Origin: Enterobacter wuhouensis
Lineage (GTDB): Bacteria; Pseudomonadota; Gammaproteobacteria; Enterobacterales; Enterobacteriaceae
Assembly (NCBI RefSeq): GCF_004331265.1
Contig: NZ_SJOO01000006.1
Coordinates: 218,259-282,258 of the forward strand
DNA: 64,000 bases
Direction: 5' to 3'
How positions within the stretch are numbered: position 1 is the stretch's first letter; each line of letters starts with the position of its first letter. A model generated the notes under the pieces. The model saw only the letters and a list, made by a program, of their open reading frames with translations, was not told the origin of the DNA and searched no databases. Shown here in pieces: positions 29,868 through 40,315 of the stretch. Position numbers and translations under genes: made by a program.

Positions 29868-31190
29868 ATGCAAGCTTATTTCGACCAACTCGATCGCGTC
29901 CGTTACGAAGGCACGAAAACGACCAATCCTTTAGCATTTCGTCACTACAACCCGGATGAGCTGGTGCTGGGTAAGCGCATGGAAGATCATCTGCGCTTTG
30001 CCGCCTGTTACTGGCATACCTTCTGCTGGAACGGCGCGGATATGTTCGGCGTTGGCGCATTCGATCGCCCATGGCAGCAGCCGGGCGAGGCCATTGAGCT
30101 GGCAAAGCGCAAAGCAGACGTTGCCTTTGAATTCTTCCACAAGCTCAACGTGCCGTACTACTGCTTCCATGATGTCGATGTGTCGCCGGAAGGCGCGTCG
30201 CTGAAAGAGTATCTGAATAACTTTGCACAGATGGTTGACGTGCTGGCCGCAAAACAGCAGCAAAGTGGCGTTAAGCTGCTCTGGGGTACGGCAAACTGTT
30301 TCACCAACCCACGCTACGGCGCGGGCGCAGCGACTAACCCCGATCCAGAGGTCTTTAGCTGGGCGGCGACGCAGGTTGTGACTGCGATGAACGCCACGCA
30401 TCAGCTGGGCAGCGAAAACTACGTGCTGTGGGGCGGGCGTGAAGGTTATGAAACCCTGCTGAATACCGATCTGCGTCAGGAGCGCGAGCAGATTGGCCGC
30501 TTTATGCAGATGGTCGTTGAGCATAAGCACAAAATCGGTTTCCGCGGCACGCTGTTAATTGAACCTAAACCGCAAGAGCCAACCAAACATCAGTACGATT
30601 ATGATGTTGCAACGGTGTACGGCTTCCTGAAGCAGTTTGGCCTGGAAAAAGAGATCAAGGTAAACATCGAAGCGAACCACGCCACGCTGGCTGGCCACTC
30701 TTTCCACCACGAAATCGCGTCAGCCATTGCGCTCGGCATCTTCGGCTCTGTGGATGCTAACCGCGGCGACCCGCAGCTGGGCTGGGATACCGATCAGTTC
30801 CCAATCAGCGTGGAAGAGAACGCGCTGGTGATGTACGAAATCATCAAAGCGGGCGGCTTTACGACCGGCGGCCTGAACTTTGACGCCAAAGTGCGTCGTC
30901 AGAGCACCGATAAATACGATCTGTTCTATGGTCACATCGGTGCGATGGATACCATGGCGCTGGCGCTGAAAGTGGCTGCCCGCATGATCGAAGACGGTGA
31001 GCTGGATAAGCGTGTTGCGAAGCGTTACAGCGGCTGGAACAGTGAGCTGGGCCAGCAAATTTTGAAAGGGCAGTTATCGCTGGCCGAAATCGCGAAGTAC
31101 GCTGAACAGCATCAGCTGGCGCCGCAGCATCAGAGCGGACATCAGGAACTGCTGGAAAATCTCGTAAACCACTATCTGTTTGATAAGTGA
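29868..31190 (+). CDS. xylA: Xylose isomerase XylA
   Basis: Isomerises D-xylose to D-xylulose in the cytoplasm, a metal-dependent TIM-barrel of 440 residues as in E. coli. The catalytic His lies in [11 protein letters not shown] (about 101). Metal ligands occur in [29 protein letters not shown] and [19 protein letters not shown]. The start at 29868 ([11 protein letters not shown]) matches E. coli, and an upstream in-frame ATG at 29805 lies within the leader. Activated by XylR and CRP; xylB follows after a REP element. Confidence 0.97.
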   Translation: MQAYFDQLDRVRYEGTKTTNPLAFRHYNPDELVLGKRMEDHLRFAACYWHTFCWNGADMFGVGAFDRPWQQPGEAIELAKRKADVAFEFFHKLNVPYYCFHDVDVSPEGASLKEYLNNFAQMVDVLAAKQQQSGVKLLWGTANCFTNPRYGAGAATNPDPEVFSWAATQVVTAMNATHQLGSENYVLWGGREGYETLLNTDLRQEREQIGRFMQMVVEHKHKIGFRGTLLIEPKPQEPTKHQYDYDVATVYGFLKQFGLEKEIKVNIEANHATLAGHSFHHEIASAIALGIFGSVDANRGDPQLGWDTDQFPISVEENALVMYEIIKAGGFTTGGLNFDAKVRRQSTDKYDLFYGHIGAMDTMALALKVAARMIEDGELDKRVAKRYSGWNSELGQQILKGQLSLAEIAKYAEQHQLAPQHQSGHQELLENLVNHYLFDK

Positions 31191-31207
31191 TTTAGCTGAA
31201 GATGGAC

Positions 31208-31242
31208 GTAGGCCCGGTAAGCGTTAGCGCCACCGGGCATTT
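31208..31242. repeat. REP element between xylA and xylB
   Basis: Single REP unit GTAGGCCCGGTAAGCG...CACCGGGC that folds into a hairpin in the 72-base xylA-xylB gap. Such elements can protect the upstream xylA message and lower xylB expression. Confidence 0.85.
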
Positions 31243-31262
31243 CTGTTAAAGGAGTCACCGTA

Positions 31263-32717
31263 ATGTATATCGGGATCGATCTTGGCACATCGGGCGTGAA
31301 GGCCATCCTGTTGAATGAGCAGGGCGACGTGTTAGCCACGCAGACTGAAAAACTGCAGGTTTCACGTCCGCATCCGCTATGGTCGGAACAGGAGCCGGAG
31401 CAGTGGTGGCTGGCGACGGATCGCGCCATGAAAGCCTTAGGTGAACATCACAGTCTGCGTGACGTTAAGGCGCTGGGCATTGCCGGGCAAATGCACGGCG
31501 CAACGCTGCTGGATGACCAGCATCGCGTGTTAAGGCCCGCCATTCTCTGGAACGATGGCCGCTGTGCAGAAGAGTGCGCAATCCTTGAGGAACGCGTGCC
31601 TGCGTCTCGTCAGATTACCGGCAACCTGATGATGCCGGGTTTTACCGCACCGAAACTTCTGTGGGTCCAACGCCACGAACCGGAAATTTTCCGTCAGGTG
31701 GCGAAAGTCCTGCTGCCAAAAGATTATCTGCGTTTTCGCATGACGGGCGATTTCGCCAGCGACATGTCAGACGCGGCGGGCACAATGTGGCTCGACGTGG
31801 CGCAGCGCGACTGGAGCGAGACGATGCTCGAAGCCTGCCATTTGACGCGCGAGCACATGCCTGCGCTTTATGAAGGCAGTGAAATTACGGGGGCGTTGCA
31901 GCCATCCATTGCCGAGCGCTGGAATATGCCAGCCGTGCCGGTGGTCGCCGGTGGCGGTGATAATGCGGCGGGAGCAGTGGGTGTCGGCATGGTCGATGCA
32001 GGACAGGCGATGCTCTCGCTCGGCACGTCCGGCGTTTATTTTGCCGTCAGCGACGGTTATCGCAGCAATCCTGAAAGCGCGGTTCACAGTTTCTGTCATG
32101 CCCTGCCGGGGAAATGGCACCTGATGTCGGTGATGCTGAGCGCGGCATCCTGCCTGGACTGGGCAGCGAAGCTGACCGGAATGGCAGACGTGCCGGCGCT
32201 GATCGCAGCAGCACAGCAGGCAGATGAAAACGCGGGGACGGTGTGGTTTTTACCGTACCTTTCCGGGGAACGTACGCCGCACAACAACCCGGAAGCGAAA
32301 GGGGTGTTCTTTGGCTTAACCCATCAGCACGGCCCGGCGGAACTGGCGCGAGCGGTACTGGAAGGCGTGGGATATGCCCTTGCGGACGGCATGGACGTGG
32401 TGCACGACTGCGGCATTAAACCGGCGAGCATTACCCTGATTGGCGGTGGGGCACGCAGCAGCTTCTGGCGGCAGATGCTGTCCGATATCAGCGGGTTGCA
32501 GCTGGACTACCGTACCGGGGGAGATGTCGGTCCTGCGCTCGGCGCGGCGCGTCTGGCTCAAATTGCGGTGAACCCTGATAAGCCGTTGAACCTGCTTTTG
32601 CCACAGCTGCCGCTTGAGCAGCAGCATCGTCCTGATGCGAAAAAACATGCGCGCTATGCAGAACAGCGTGATGTTTTTCGCAAAATCTATCAGCAGCTTG
32701 TGCCGCTTATGTCCTAA
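31263..32717 (+). CDS. xylB: Xylulokinase XylB
   Basis: Phosphorylates D-xylulose to D-xylulose 5-phosphate; FGGY-family kinase of 484 residues, same length as E. coli. MYIGIDLGTSGVKAILL starts the ATP-binding fold, GGGDNAAGAVGVG contains the catalytic Asp, and ITLIGGGARSSFWRQMLSDISG is the C-terminal family signature. It is preceded by AAAGGAG. The product enters the pentose phosphate pathway together with that of the yia operon. Confidence 0.97.
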   Translation: MYIGIDLGTSGVKAILLNEQGDVLATQTEKLQVSRPHPLWSEQEPEQWWLATDRAMKALGEHHSLRDVKALGIAGQMHGATLLDDQHRVLRPAILWNDGRCAEECAILEERVPASRQITGNLMMPGFTAPKLLWVQRHEPEIFRQVAKVLLPKDYLRFRMTGDFASDMSDAAGTMWLDVAQRDWSETMLEACHLTREHMPALYEGSEITGALQPSIAERWNMPAVPVVAGGGDNAAGAVGVGMVDAGQAMLSLGTSGVYFAVSDGYRSNPESAVHSFCHALPGKWHLMSVMLSAASCLDWAAKLTGMADVPALIAAAQQADENAGTVWFLPYLSGERTPHNNPEAKGVFFGLTHQHGPAELARAVLEGVGYALADGMDVVHDCGIKPASITLIGGGARSSFWRQMLSDISGLQLDYRTGGDVGPALGAARLAQIAVNPDKPLNLLLPQLPLEQQHRPDAKKHARYAEQRDVFRKIYQQLVPLMS

Positions 32718-32721
32718 AACT

Positions 32722-32754
32722 TCGCCGGGTGGCGCGGCGCTTACCCGGCCTACT
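32722..32754. repeat. REP element between xylB and wecH
   Basis: REP hairpin GCCGGGTGGCGCGGCGCTTACCC type, ending CGGCCTAC, in the 54-base gap between the convergent 3' ends of xylB and wecH. In E. coli yiaB and yiaA lie here; both are missing. Confidence 0.85.
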
Positions 32755-32771
32755 ATCCCCTGTGTATCTGG

Positions 32772-33767
32772 TTAGCTTACAAACCTGCGCGTATCCATTT
32801 TTTGCAGTGCCATCGACAGGAGCAGGCTGACAGCCAGCGTAGCGGAAAATATCCAGACAATATCCAGCACCGGCCAGCTTTTAAGCTCCACGCCGCGGGT
32901 GCGCAGCGCGTGGATCACCAGCGCGTGAAAACCATAAATTCCCAGCGAGTGGCGCGAGATAAATCCCAGTATTGGAAGTGGGCGATTGTTCAGGGTGTTT
33001 TTAACCAGCGTCAGCAGGGTAACGGCACAGATAAAGACCATTGGGCCGCAATAGAGATACCAGGTATCGGCAAAATTACCTCGCCACTGCAGTTCATGAA
33101 GCGTCCCGCGTGAAATCACGATCGCGCTGATGATAAACAGCCCCCCGCAGAGCCAGTTCATTCCGCGTTTTTGCGTATCCATCATGCCAATGGCACGCCC
33201 CAGCATGCCGTAAAGCACGTAGTAGAAGGTATCGCCGTTGATATAGAGATCAACCGGCAGCCATTCAAAACCATTAATCTTCTGAGAGACGGTATTCGGA
33301 TTCGCGACGATGCCAATCACCACCATCAGCGCCAGCAACATCTTACCGCTGATGTTTTTTACCTGAATGAGCGGTGAAACCAGGTAAATAACGATAATGG
33401 CGAAGAAGAACCACAGGTGATAAAACACCGGTTTTTGAAGCAGATATTTAAGCGACAGCCCGGCATTAATTGAGGTGAACAGCGTGATATAGAGCAACGC
33501 AACGGCGCTATAAAACCCCAGGCATGCCGCAATACGCATGAAATGCCTCGGTTGCGCGCTTCGCTCGCCAAAAAACAGAAAGCCGGAGATCATAAAGAAC
33601 AGCGGCACGCTTACCCGTGACGCGGAGTTGAGAACGTTGGCGATATCCCAGTTAACGGGGCTGATGCTGTGCGCGTTTGTGACGTACCACGTCGTGGTGT
33701 GAATCATCACCACCATCAGACAGGCTATTCCTCGCAGGTTATCAATCCAGCTAATTTTTGACTGCAT
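32772..33767 (-). CDS. wecH: O-acetyltransferase WecH (YiaH)
   Basis: Integral inner-membrane acyltransferase of 331 residues (acyltransferase 3 family, about ten membrane segments), same length as E. coli WecH, which adds O-acetyl groups to enterobacterial common antigen. The family motifs are visible: [21 protein letters not shown] at the N-terminus (with the essential His), [16 protein letters not shown] and [17 protein letters not shown]. It is transcribed alone, divergent from ysaB. Confidence 0.93.
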   Translation of the reverse strand: MQSKISWIDNLRGIACLMVVMIHTTTWYVTNAHSISPVNWDIANVLNSASRVSVPLFFMISGFLFFGERSAQPRHFMRIAACLGFYSAVALLYITLFTSINAGLSLKYLLQKPVFYHLWFFFAIIVIYLVSPLIQVKNISGKMLLALMVVIGIVANPNTVSQKINGFEWLPVDLYINGDTFYYVLYGMLGRAIGMMDTQKRGMNWLCGGLFIISAIVISRGTLHELQWRGNFADTWYLYCGPMVFICAVTLLTLVKNTLNNRPLPILGFISRHSLGIYGFHALVIHALRTRGVELKSWPVLDIVWIFSATLAVSLLLSMALQKMDTRRFVS

Positions 33768-33950
33768 CAGTTCCTCTTATTCCCTGTAAATAGAGTGTGA
33801 CTGCCAATGGGAAAAACCCTTCCCTTGGAAAAATCTGAGTTTTATTAGGCAGGCTTGTATGAGCGCCGCGAGATTCGCAGAATGCCAGACCTTAATCTAT
33901 AAAACCTTTGATACTAAAAATAACAGCCACTGACCGGGGCGGTAATAAAA

Positions 33951-34256
33951 ATGATGATGACGCGCGTGGTATCACTCTTTCTGCTGCTCGTGCTTGCAGG
34001 ATGCAGCGCTTCGCAAGAAGCGCCGGTACAGAAAGCTCAGCAGGGGAAAATCAGCCCGGAACGCTCGCTGAACATGGAGCAGCTCTGCAAAGATCGGGCT
34101 GCTCGACGCTATAACGCCGAGGTGCAAAAAATCAACGTAATCGGATTTGAGCGCTTTCAGGGCAGCTATGAGCTAAAGGGGTATACGGCGCGCAAAGAGG
34201 GCTTTGTCTGTTCTTTTGACGCGGACGGCCAGTTTTTACATCTCTCGATGCGCTAA
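33951..34256 (+). CDS. ysaB: Small lipoprotein YsaB
   Basis: Putative lipoprotein of 101 residues, orthologue of E. coli YsaB (99 aa). The signal peptide ends in the lipobox VLAGC, with the lipidated Cys at position 18. The mature part is short and conserved toward its end (SFDADG...HLSMR) and has two further cysteines. Function unknown. It precedes glyQ as in E. coli. Three ATG codons in a row (33951, 33954, 33957) make the exact start uncertain by two residues. Confidence 0.88.
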   Translation: MMMTRVVSLFLLLVLAGCSASQEAPVQKAQQGKISPERSLNMEQLCKDRAARRYNAEVQKINVIGFERFQGSYELKGYTARKEGFVCSFDADGQFLHLSMR

Positions 34257-34417
34257 TACGCGCGTATATTCAGCAACCAGAGCGCTCAGGTGCTCTGGCG
34301 TAAAGGGTTATTTCCCCAATTTTCCCTAAACAACCCCGTTTCGTACTGTATATCTTGCAGCCAGCGGGTATACTGATCCCTTCCATTTAAAACCACACGT
34401 ATCCAGCACGAAATACT

Positions 34418-35329
34418 ATGCAAAAGTTTGATACCAAGACCTTCCAGGGCCTGATCCTGACCTTACAGGATTACTGGGCTCGTCAGGGCTGCACCATTGT
34501 TCAACCTTTGGACATGGAAGTTGGCGCAGGCACCTCGCACCCAATGACCAGCTTACGCGCGTTGGGGCCGGAGCCGATGGCGACCGCTTACGTGCAGCCT
34601 TCCCGTCGTCCGACCGATGGCCGTTACGGCGAAAACCCGAACCGTCTGCAGCACTATTATCAGTTCCAGGTGGTGATTAAGCCATCACCAGAGAACATTC
34701 AGGAACTGTACCTCGGGTCACTGAAAGAGCTGGGTATGGACCCGACCATCCACGACATTCGTTTCGTGGAAGATAACTGGGAAAACCCAACGCTGGGTGC
34801 CTGGGGTCTGGGTTGGGAAGTGTGGCTGAACGGCATGGAAGTGACGCAGTTCACCTACTTCCAGCAGGTTGGCGGACTGGAATGTAAACCGATCACGGGT
34901 GAAATCACCTACGGTCTGGAACGTCTGGCGATGTACATTCAGGGCGTAGACAGCGTTTACGACCTGGTCTGGAGCGACGGCCCGCTGGGTAAAACTACCT
35001 ATGGCGACGTGTTCCATCAGAACGAAGTGGAGCAATCCACCTATAACTTCGAATACGCGGACGTGGACTTCCTGTTCACCTGCTTCGAGCAGTACGAGAA
35101 AGAAGCCCAGCAGCTGCTGGCGCTTGAAACTCCGCTGCCGCTGCCTGCCTACGAGCGTATTCTGAAGGCCGCCCACAGCTTCAACCTGCTGGACGCCCGC
35201 AAAGCCATCTCCGTGACTGAACGTCAGCGCTACATTTTGCGTATTCGTACCCTGACCAAAGCCGTTGCAGAAGCTTACTACGCGTCCCGTGAAGCCCTTG
35301 GCTTCCCGATGTGCAACCGAAACAAATAA
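34418..35329 (+). CDS. glyQ: Glycyl-tRNA synthetase alpha subunit
   Basis: Catalytic alpha subunit of the bacterial alpha2beta2 glycyl-tRNA synthetase, 303 residues as in E. coli, forming glycyl adenylate. Class II motifs can be seen: [17 protein letters not shown] at the start, [15 protein letters not shown] (motif 2 region) and [15 protein letters not shown] (motif 3). It is followed nine bases later by glyS. A short GC-rich dyad (CCAGAGC / GCTCTGG, about 34278-34300) lies in the leader. Confidence 0.98.
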   Translation: MQKFDTKTFQGLILTLQDYWARQGCTIVQPLDMEVGAGTSHPMTSLRALGPEPMATAYVQPSRRPTDGRYGENPNRLQHYYQFQVVIKPSPENIQELYLGSLKELGMDPTIHDIRFVEDNWENPTLGAWGLGWEVWLNGMEVTQFTYFQQVGGLECKPITGEITYGLERLAMYIQGVDSVYDLVWSDGPLGKTTYGDVFHQNEVEQSTYNFEYADVDFLFTCFEQYEKEAQQLLALETPLPLPAYERILKAAHSFNLLDARKAISVTERQRYILRIRTLTKAVAEAYYASREALGFPMCNRNK

Positions 35330-35338
35330 GAGGCGGCC

Positions 35339-37408
35339 ATGTCTGATAAAACTTTCCTGGTGGAAATCGGCACCGAAGAGCTGCCACCAAAAGCCCTGCG
35401 CAGCCTGGCTGAATCATTTGCTGCGAACGTGACCGCCGAGCTGGATAACGCTGGCCTGGCGCACGGTAAAATTGAATGGTTTGCCGCACCGCGCCGTCTG
35501 GCGCTGAAAGTGGCGAACCTGGCGGCGTCTCAGCCGGATCGTGAAGTCGAAAAACGTGGCCCGGCCATTGCGCAGGCTTTCGACGCCGAAGGCAAACCGA
35601 GCAAGGCGGCAGAAGGCTGGGCGCGCGGCTGCGGTATTACCGTTGACCAGGCCGAGCGTCTGACCACCGACAAAGGCGAGTGGCTGCTGTATCGTGCCCA
35701 TGTGAAAGGCGAAAGCGCCGAAGCGCTGCTGCCAAACATGATCGCAACTTCGCTGGCTAAGCTGCCGATTCCTAAGCTGATGCGCTGGGGCGCGTCCGAC
35801 GTTCACTTCGTGCGTCCGGTTCACACCGTGACTCTGCTGCTGGGCGATACCGTTGTTCCGGCCACCATTCTGGGCGTCGCGTCCGATCGCGTGATCCGCG
35901 GCCACCGCTTTATGGGTGAGCCAGAGTTCACCATCGACAATGCTGACCAGTATCCGCAGATCCTGCTGGAGCGCGGTAAGGTCATTGCCGACTACGAACA
36001 GCGTAAAGCCAAAATCAAAGCGGACGCCGAAGAAGCGGCGCGCCAGATTGGCGGTAACGCTGACCTGAGCGAAAGCCTGCTGGAAGAAGTGACCTCTCTG
36101 GTTGAATGGCCGGTTGTGCTGACCGCGAAGTTCGAAGAGAAGTTCCTGGCCGTTCCGGCAGAGGCGCTGGTTTACACCATGAAGGGTGACCAGAAGTACT
36201 TCCCGGTTTATGCCAACGACGGCAAGCTGCTGCCAAACTTCATCTTCGTGGCGAACATCGAATCGAAAGATCCGATCCAGATTATCTCCGGTAACGAGAA
36301 AGTCGTTCGTCCGCGTCTGGCGGATGCAGAGTTCTTCTTCAACACCGACCGTAAAAAGCGTCTGGAAGACAACCTGCCGCGCCTGCAGACCGTGCTGTTC
36401 CAGCAGCAGCTGGGTACGCTGCGCGACAAGACCGACCGCATCGCGGAGCTGTCCGGCTGGATCGCCCGTGAAATCGGTGCCGACGTCAACCACGCGACGC
36501 GCGCGGGCCTGCTGTCCAAGTGCGACCTGATGACCAACATGGTGTTCGAATTTACCGACACCCAGGGCGTGATGGGCATGCACTACGCGCGTCACGATGG
36601 CGAAGCGGAAGATGTAGCCGTTGCTCTGAACGAGCAGTATCAGCCGCGCTTTGCCGGTGACGATCTGCCGTCTAACCCGGTTGCCTGCGCCGTGGCGATC
36701 GCCGATAAGATGGACACCCTGGCGGGTATCTTCGGTATCGGTCAGCATCCGAAAGGCGACAAAGACCCGTTCGCGCTGCGTCGTGCCGCGCTGGGCGTGC
36801 TGCGTATCATCGTTGAGAAGAACCTCAACCTCGATCTGCAAACCCTGACCGAAGAAGCGGTGCGTCTGTACGGCGACAAGCTGACCAACGCGAACGTTGT
36901 GGATGACGTGATCGACTTCATGCTGGGCCGTTTCCGCGCCTGGTATCAGGACGAAGGTTACACCGTCGATACCATTCAGGCGGTGCTGGCGCGTCGTCCG
37001 ACCCGTCCGGCCGATTTCGACGCGCGCATGAAAGCCGTGTCCCACTTCCGTACGCTGGAAGCGGCATCTGCTCTGGCCGCGGCCAACAAGCGTGTATCCA
37101 ACATCCTGGCGAAATCCGACGAAACGCTGAACGAGCGCGTTAACGCGGCGACCCTGAAAGAGCCGGAAGAGATCGCGCTGGCAATGCAGGTTGTTGTGCT
37201 GCGCGACAAGCTCGAGCCGTACTTCGCGGAAGGTCGTTACCAGGAAGCGCTGGTGGAGCTGGCCGAGCTGCGCGACGTGATCGACGCCTTCTTCGAGAAA
37301 GTGATGGTGAACGTAGAAGATAAAGAGCTGCGTGTTAACCGTCTCTCTATGCTCGAAAAACTGCGCGAGCTGTTCCTGCGCGTGGCGGATATTTCGCTCC
37401 TGCAGTAA
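35339..37408 (+). CDS. glyS: Glycyl-tRNA synthetase beta subunit
   Basis: Beta subunit of glycyl-tRNA synthetase, 689 residues as in E. coli, needed for tRNA(Gly) binding. It begins [19 protein letters not shown], has an HD-domain-like central part (about 320-480) and a C-terminal anticodon-binding DALR-type domain. AGAGGCGG provides the ribosome site. The gene ends 22 bases before a strong terminator. The long open frame on the opposite strand is a codon-bias shadow. Confidence 0.98.
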   Translation: MSDKTFLVEIGTEELPPKALRSLAESFAANVTAELDNAGLAHGKIEWFAAPRRLALKVANLAASQPDREVEKRGPAIAQAFDAEGKPSKAAEGWARGCGITVDQAERLTTDKGEWLLYRAHVKGESAEALLPNMIATSLAKLPIPKLMRWGASDVHFVRPVHTVTLLLGDTVVPATILGVASDRVIRGHRFMGEPEFTIDNADQYPQILLERGKVIADYEQRKAKIKADAEEAARQIGGNADLSESLLEEVTSLVEWPVVLTAKFEEKFLAVPAEALVYTMKGDQKYFPVYANDGKLLPNFIFVANIESKDPIQIISGNEKVVRPRLADAEFFFNTDRKKRLEDNLPRLQTVLFQQQLGTLRDKTDRIAELSGWIAREIGADVNHATRAGLLSKCDLMTNMVFEFTDTQGVMGMHYARHDGEAEDVAVALNEQYQPRFAGDDLPSNPVACAVAIADKMDTLAGIFGIGQHPKGDKDPFALRRAALGVLRIIVEKNLNLDLQTLTEEAVRLYGDKLTNANVVDDVIDFMLGRFRAWYQDEGYTVDTIQAVLARRPTRPADFDARMKAVSHFRTLEAASALAAANKRVSNILAKSDETLNERVNAATLKEPEEIALAMQVVVLRDKLEPYFAEGRYQEALVELAELRDVIDAFFEKVMVNVEDKELRVNRLSMLEKLRELFLRVADISLLQ

Positions 37409-37430
37409 CGTGCCCGTTGTTATAAATGCT

Positions 37431-37456
37431 AAAAACCCGCTTCGGCGGGTTTTTTT
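37431..37456 (+). terminator. Terminator of glyQS
   Basis: ACCCGC-TTC-GGCGGGT stem followed by seven T, 22 bases after the glyS stop. A classical intrinsic terminator. Confidence 0.95.
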
Positions 37457-37467
37457 ATGGGGCTTTT

Positions 37468-37500
37468 GCAGGCCGGATAAGCGCAGCGTCATCCGGCAGG
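37468..37500. repeat. REP element downstream of glyS
   Basis: GGCCGGATAAGCG...CATCCGGC hairpin, the E. coli-type REP consensus rather than the GCCGGGTGGCG form used elsewhere in the window. Confidence 0.8.
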
Positions 37501-37550
37501 TTTAGCCGATCGCGATTGTGCCTTCGTCTGTCTGCAACCAGCGCGGTTCA

Positions 37551-37780
37551 TTGACATAAAATAACCTCAGTGAGTGGTATATCTTCCGTCACGGGAGGTT
37601 CCAGGCTCGCTGGTGGCGGAACCGAACAAGGTTGGAACGACTGGCCTCACTGACACCAGTGCGCTTTGCAGCGCCCCTGTCCGGCCCGCCATTGAAATGC
37701 AACAGGCCGTACGACACAGAGCCTGTGTCGCCAGTGAAGTGATTCAGGGTTCCAATCCCGGCACCTGATTTTGCAGGTGC
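37551..37780 (+). other. Hairpin-rich intergenic segment, possible structured RNA
   Basis: Part of the 748-base gene-free gap between glyS and the ABC-F gene. It opens with a perfect -35 box TTGACA (37551-37556) and a TGGTATAT stretch 18 bases on. Then come successive stems: TCAGTGAG / CTCACTGA (37567-37574 with 37646-37653), GGTTCC / GGAACC (37597 and 37618), CACTG / CAGTG (37648 and 37657), GCGCT / AGCGC (37661 and 37670), CGACACAG-AGC-CTGTGTCG (37712-37730) and GCACCTG / CAGGTGC (37761 and 37774). A T-arm-like GGGTTCCAATCCCGG sits before the last stem. A 64-codon frame from GTG 37574 has no ribosome site. I do not recognise the element. Confidence 0.4.
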
Positions 37781-37884
37781 GAAGAGAACTTACTGCTCAT
37801 CAAAACAGGCGGCAACAGATTTGAGCTATGCCACTGAGGATATTACCATTTCTGGAAAGAGGCTCGCAAAATTACCGTCTGTTT

Positions 37885-37980
37885 CCCCTCACCCTAACCC
37901 TCTCCCCAAAGGGGCGAGGGGATTGTTTACTGCTCGCATTAATTTGTGGGGATCCCTCAGCTCAAAGGGAGAGGGGGTAT
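37885..37980. repeat. GC-rich hairpin repeat (CCCTCTCCCC family), copy 3
   Basis: A full unit CCCCTCACCCTAACCCTCTCCCC with hairpin arm GGGGCGAGGGG at 37885-37922 and a degenerate reverse unit (AAAGGGAGAGGGGG) at 37950-37980, upstream of the ABC-F gene. Between this block and the gene (37981-38156) I see no further clear signal beyond AT-rich promoter-like DNA. Confidence 0.8.
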
Positions 37981-38156
37981 AAGTCGTCCAAAATTTAACC
38001 TTGAAATGGTCATTACATTACCGCTATTCTTACCCCCGTTAACTTTCTCGTGCTGGAGTGCCCCCCAAAAATGAACAAACACGACTGATGAATTTCGATC
38101 CTTGCTAAACGCCACCGCGTCGGCAGGGGATGTTTTGATTTCATTCAGGAGTGCTT

Positions 38157-39776
38157 ATGGCTCATTTTGCGCAGTCCCCTTCTTTTATTTTGCATCAGGT
38201 CACCTGTCAGTTTGCGACGGGCGATATCCTTTTTGGTCCGCTGAATTTGTCGCTGGAGCCCGCGCTGTGCGCGCTGGTGGGCCGCAACGGCAGCGGAAAA
38301 ACACGCCTGCTGCGCCTGCTGGCAGGCCTTGATGAACCCGACAGTGGTCATATCGAACGTTCCGGGACGCACGTCTATGTGGCGCAGCAGCAGGATATTT
38401 CGCCGCAGACTACGCTGGCGGAACTGCTCGGCTATGATGCTCTCTTCGCGGCGCGTAAGCGTATCGACAGCGGTGACTATCTGCCTGACGATTTGGAAAC
38501 GCTCGACGGATACTGGGATTTAGCAGAACGTCTTCGCGACGCGTTTATCGCTGCGAAGCTCCCGCCTTTTGAACCGGATAAACTCGCCATTGAACTCAGC
38601 GGCGGCGAACGAATTCGCGCCCTGCTGTGCGGGGCATTCACGGCGGGGGCGGATTATCTGCTGCTGGATGAACCCACTAACCATCTCGACAGAGACGGGC
38701 GCGAGTGGTTCTACAGCCAGCTTGCTCGTTATCAGGGCGGCGTGCTGGTTGCCTCCCATGATCGGGAGCTGCTGGCACAGGTACCGCGCATTCTGGAACT
38801 GAGCGCCTCTGGCCTGCGCAGCTTTGGCGGTAATTATGCTGATTATCAAACTCAGCGCGATGCCGAGCAGCAGGCCGCCCGCGCGGCGCTGGAACATGCG
38901 GCGACGGAGCGTAAACGCACCCGCTCTCGTATGCAAAAAGAGCATGACGACAGCCAGCGTCGTTCGGCAAAAACGCTGCGTACGGTCGATACGCTAAACA
39001 TCGCCTCGTTTGAGCGGGTCAAATACAAAGGCGCGGCAAAGGAGCGGATTGGTTCCTGGAAAAAACAGCATAGCGATCGGAACGATGCCCTGAACGCCGC
39101 CGTAAACAAGGCGCGCGAGCGGGTTGAGGAGGATAATCCGGTGATGTTCACCCTGCCCGGTAGCCAGATTGCCGACGGGAAACAGGTGCTGGTACTGGAG
39201 GGGCTGGTATTACCGCATGTGGATAACCCGCCGATTCACTGGCGTATGGACGGGCCGATGCGCGTTGCGCTTAAAGGGCCGAACGGCTGCGGTAAGTCGA
39301 CGCTGCTAAAGGCGATCCTCGGGGAGATCGCGCCACGCTCCGGTACGTGCAGCGTATCGGTCTCCTGCGCGTATCTCGATCAGCATCTCACTCAGTTAGA
39401 TCTTACGCAGTCCGTGATGACGCATCTCAACCTGAGCAATACGCCCCTCGAGGAAGGCAGCCTGCGGACCCGGTTAGCTCAGCTTCAGCTCGGTGCCGAT
39501 AAGGTCATGCTGCCACTGGCGGACCTGAGCGGGGGAGAGCGTCTGAAGGCCGCGCTGGCCTGCGCGCTGTGGCGTGAAGAGGCCGCGCAGCTCCTGCTGC
39601 TTGACGAGCCGACTAACCATCTGGATTTGGCATCGGTGCAGGCGATTGAACACGCGCTGGCTGATTTCCCCGGTGCGCTGGTGGTGGTATCGCACGATGA
39701 GGCCTTTCTGAAAGGGTTAACATTGACGCATGAGATGGTGTGGGAAAAGGCAGGGTGGCGTTGTGAAACCCTTTAA
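38157..39776 (+). CDS. ABC-F family ATPase
   Basis: Soluble protein of 539 residues with two ABC ATPase domains and no membrane segments, the hallmark of ABC-F ribosome-associated factors. Domain 1: Walker A GRNGSGKT (42-49), signature [11 protein letters not shown], Walker [13 protein letters not shown]. Domain 2: Walker [10 protein letters not shown], signature [11 protein letters not shown], Walker [13 protein letters not shown]. The linker is long and very basic ([22 protein letters not shown]), the part that in this family reaches the P-site tRNA. It is none of EttA, Uup, YbiT or YheS by sequence. Function could be translation rescue or antibiotic protection. ATG 38157 has AGGAG five bases before it. 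Confidence 0.9.
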   Translation: MAHFAQSPSFILHQVTCQFATGDILFGPLNLSLEPALCALVGRNGSGKTRLLRLLAGLDEPDSGHIERSGTHVYVAQQQDISPQTTLAELLGYDALFAARKRIDSGDYLPDDLETLDGYWDLAERLRDAFIAAKLPPFEPDKLAIELSGGERIRALLCGAFTAGADYLLLDEPTNHLDRDGREWFYSQLARYQGGVLVASHDRELLAQVPRILELSASGLRSFGGNYADYQTQRDAEQQAARAALEHAATERKRTRSRMQKEHDDSQRRSAKTLRTVDTLNIASFERVKYKGAAKERIGSWKKQHSDRNDALNAAVNKARERVEEDNPVMFTLPGSQIADGKQVLVLEGLVLPHVDNPPIHWRMDGPMRVALKGPNGCGKSTLLKAILGEIAPRSGTCSVSVSCAYLDQHLTQLDLTQSVMTHLNLSNTPLEEGSLRTRLAQLQLGADKVMLPLADLSGGERLKAALACALWREEAAQLLLLDEPTNHLDLASVQAIEHALADFPGALVVVSHDEAFLKGLTLTHEMVWEKAGWRCETL

Positions 39777-39778
39777 AC

Positions 39779-39805
39779 ACAAACCCCCGCAGAGGCGGGG
39801 GCGGT
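39779..39805. terminator. Terminator between the ABC-F gene and yiaG
   Basis: CCCCCGC-AGA-GGCGGGGG stem between two convergent genes. On the minus strand it is followed by TTTGTGTTT, so it fits best as the yiaG terminator, and its strong stem may also slow transcripts from the ABC-F side. Confidence 0.7.
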
Positions 39806-39816
39806 AACAAACTTTA

Positions 39817-40104
39817 CTAGGCTATCTGCTTGCTGAGTGCCGGGTTGGCCTTGATAAGGCGCATCAGCTTTAGCTCGGCAGGCGTGGGTTTTTCACGTTT
39901 CGACTCCCACTCCAGCACCATCGCTACGCTGACACCCATTGCTCTGGCGAATTCTTCATTTTTTAAGCCCGACCCTTTGCGCAATTGCTCAAATTCTGTA
40001 AAGGGATTGGGTTTCTGTTGCAGGGTAATCGCCTGCGGTACACCTTTAAAAATAATCTGTTCCAGGCTGCTCAGCAGCTCAAACTCAGGATCTTTATATT
40101 CCAT
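39817..40104 (-). CDS. yiaG: HTH-type regulator YiaG
   Basis: Small DNA-binding protein of 95 residues (E. coli YiaG 96). The C-terminal half is a Cro/C1-type helix-turn-helix (about 38-85, LRKGSGLKNEEFARAMGVSVAMVLEWES). The N-terminal part (MEYKDPEFELLSSLEQI) is conserved and resembles HigA-type antitoxins of the YgiT/MqsA group, but no toxin gene is adjacent. It is transcribed alone toward the ABC-F gene. Confidence 0.9.
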   Translation of the reverse strand: MEYKDPEFELLSSLEQIIFKGVPQAITLQQKPNPFTEFEQLRKGSGLKNEEFARAMGVSVAMVLEWESKREKPTPAELKLMRLIKANPALSKQIA

Positions 40105-40315
40105 TGAGAACTCCTCTTAAATCTCACACAGGGATCAAGAACATCAGAGAGCCATTTAAGAATAGCCTCAAAAGCGGACACGGGATCGTCACGCCTGTGA
40201 TTAATTGTGCGGTAACGATCGCTTTACCCGTTTCAGCTATATGGATAGTTATGCTAATTACCTGATTAACCATATGACGGCCGCGATGCGTATTTTTTTG
40301 TAAATAGTAAGATAT

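Noticed and set aside
35414..37492. 692-codon open frame antisense to glyS
   Set aside because: Shadow of a highly codon-biased gene. The His/Val/Gln-rich composition and lack of a ribosome site show that it is not coding; glyS on the other strand is unmistakable.
37574..37768. 64-codon frame from a GTG in the structured segment
   Set aside because: No Shine-Dalgarno sequence, no recognisable similarity, and the bases are better explained by paired stems. Kept as part of the structured-segment finding only.
37745..37780. Possible tRNA 3' half (GGGTTCCAATCCCGG followed by CACC)
   Set aside because: No matching acceptor, D-arm or anticodon arm upstream, and the following bases form their own hairpin, so it is not a tRNA gene.
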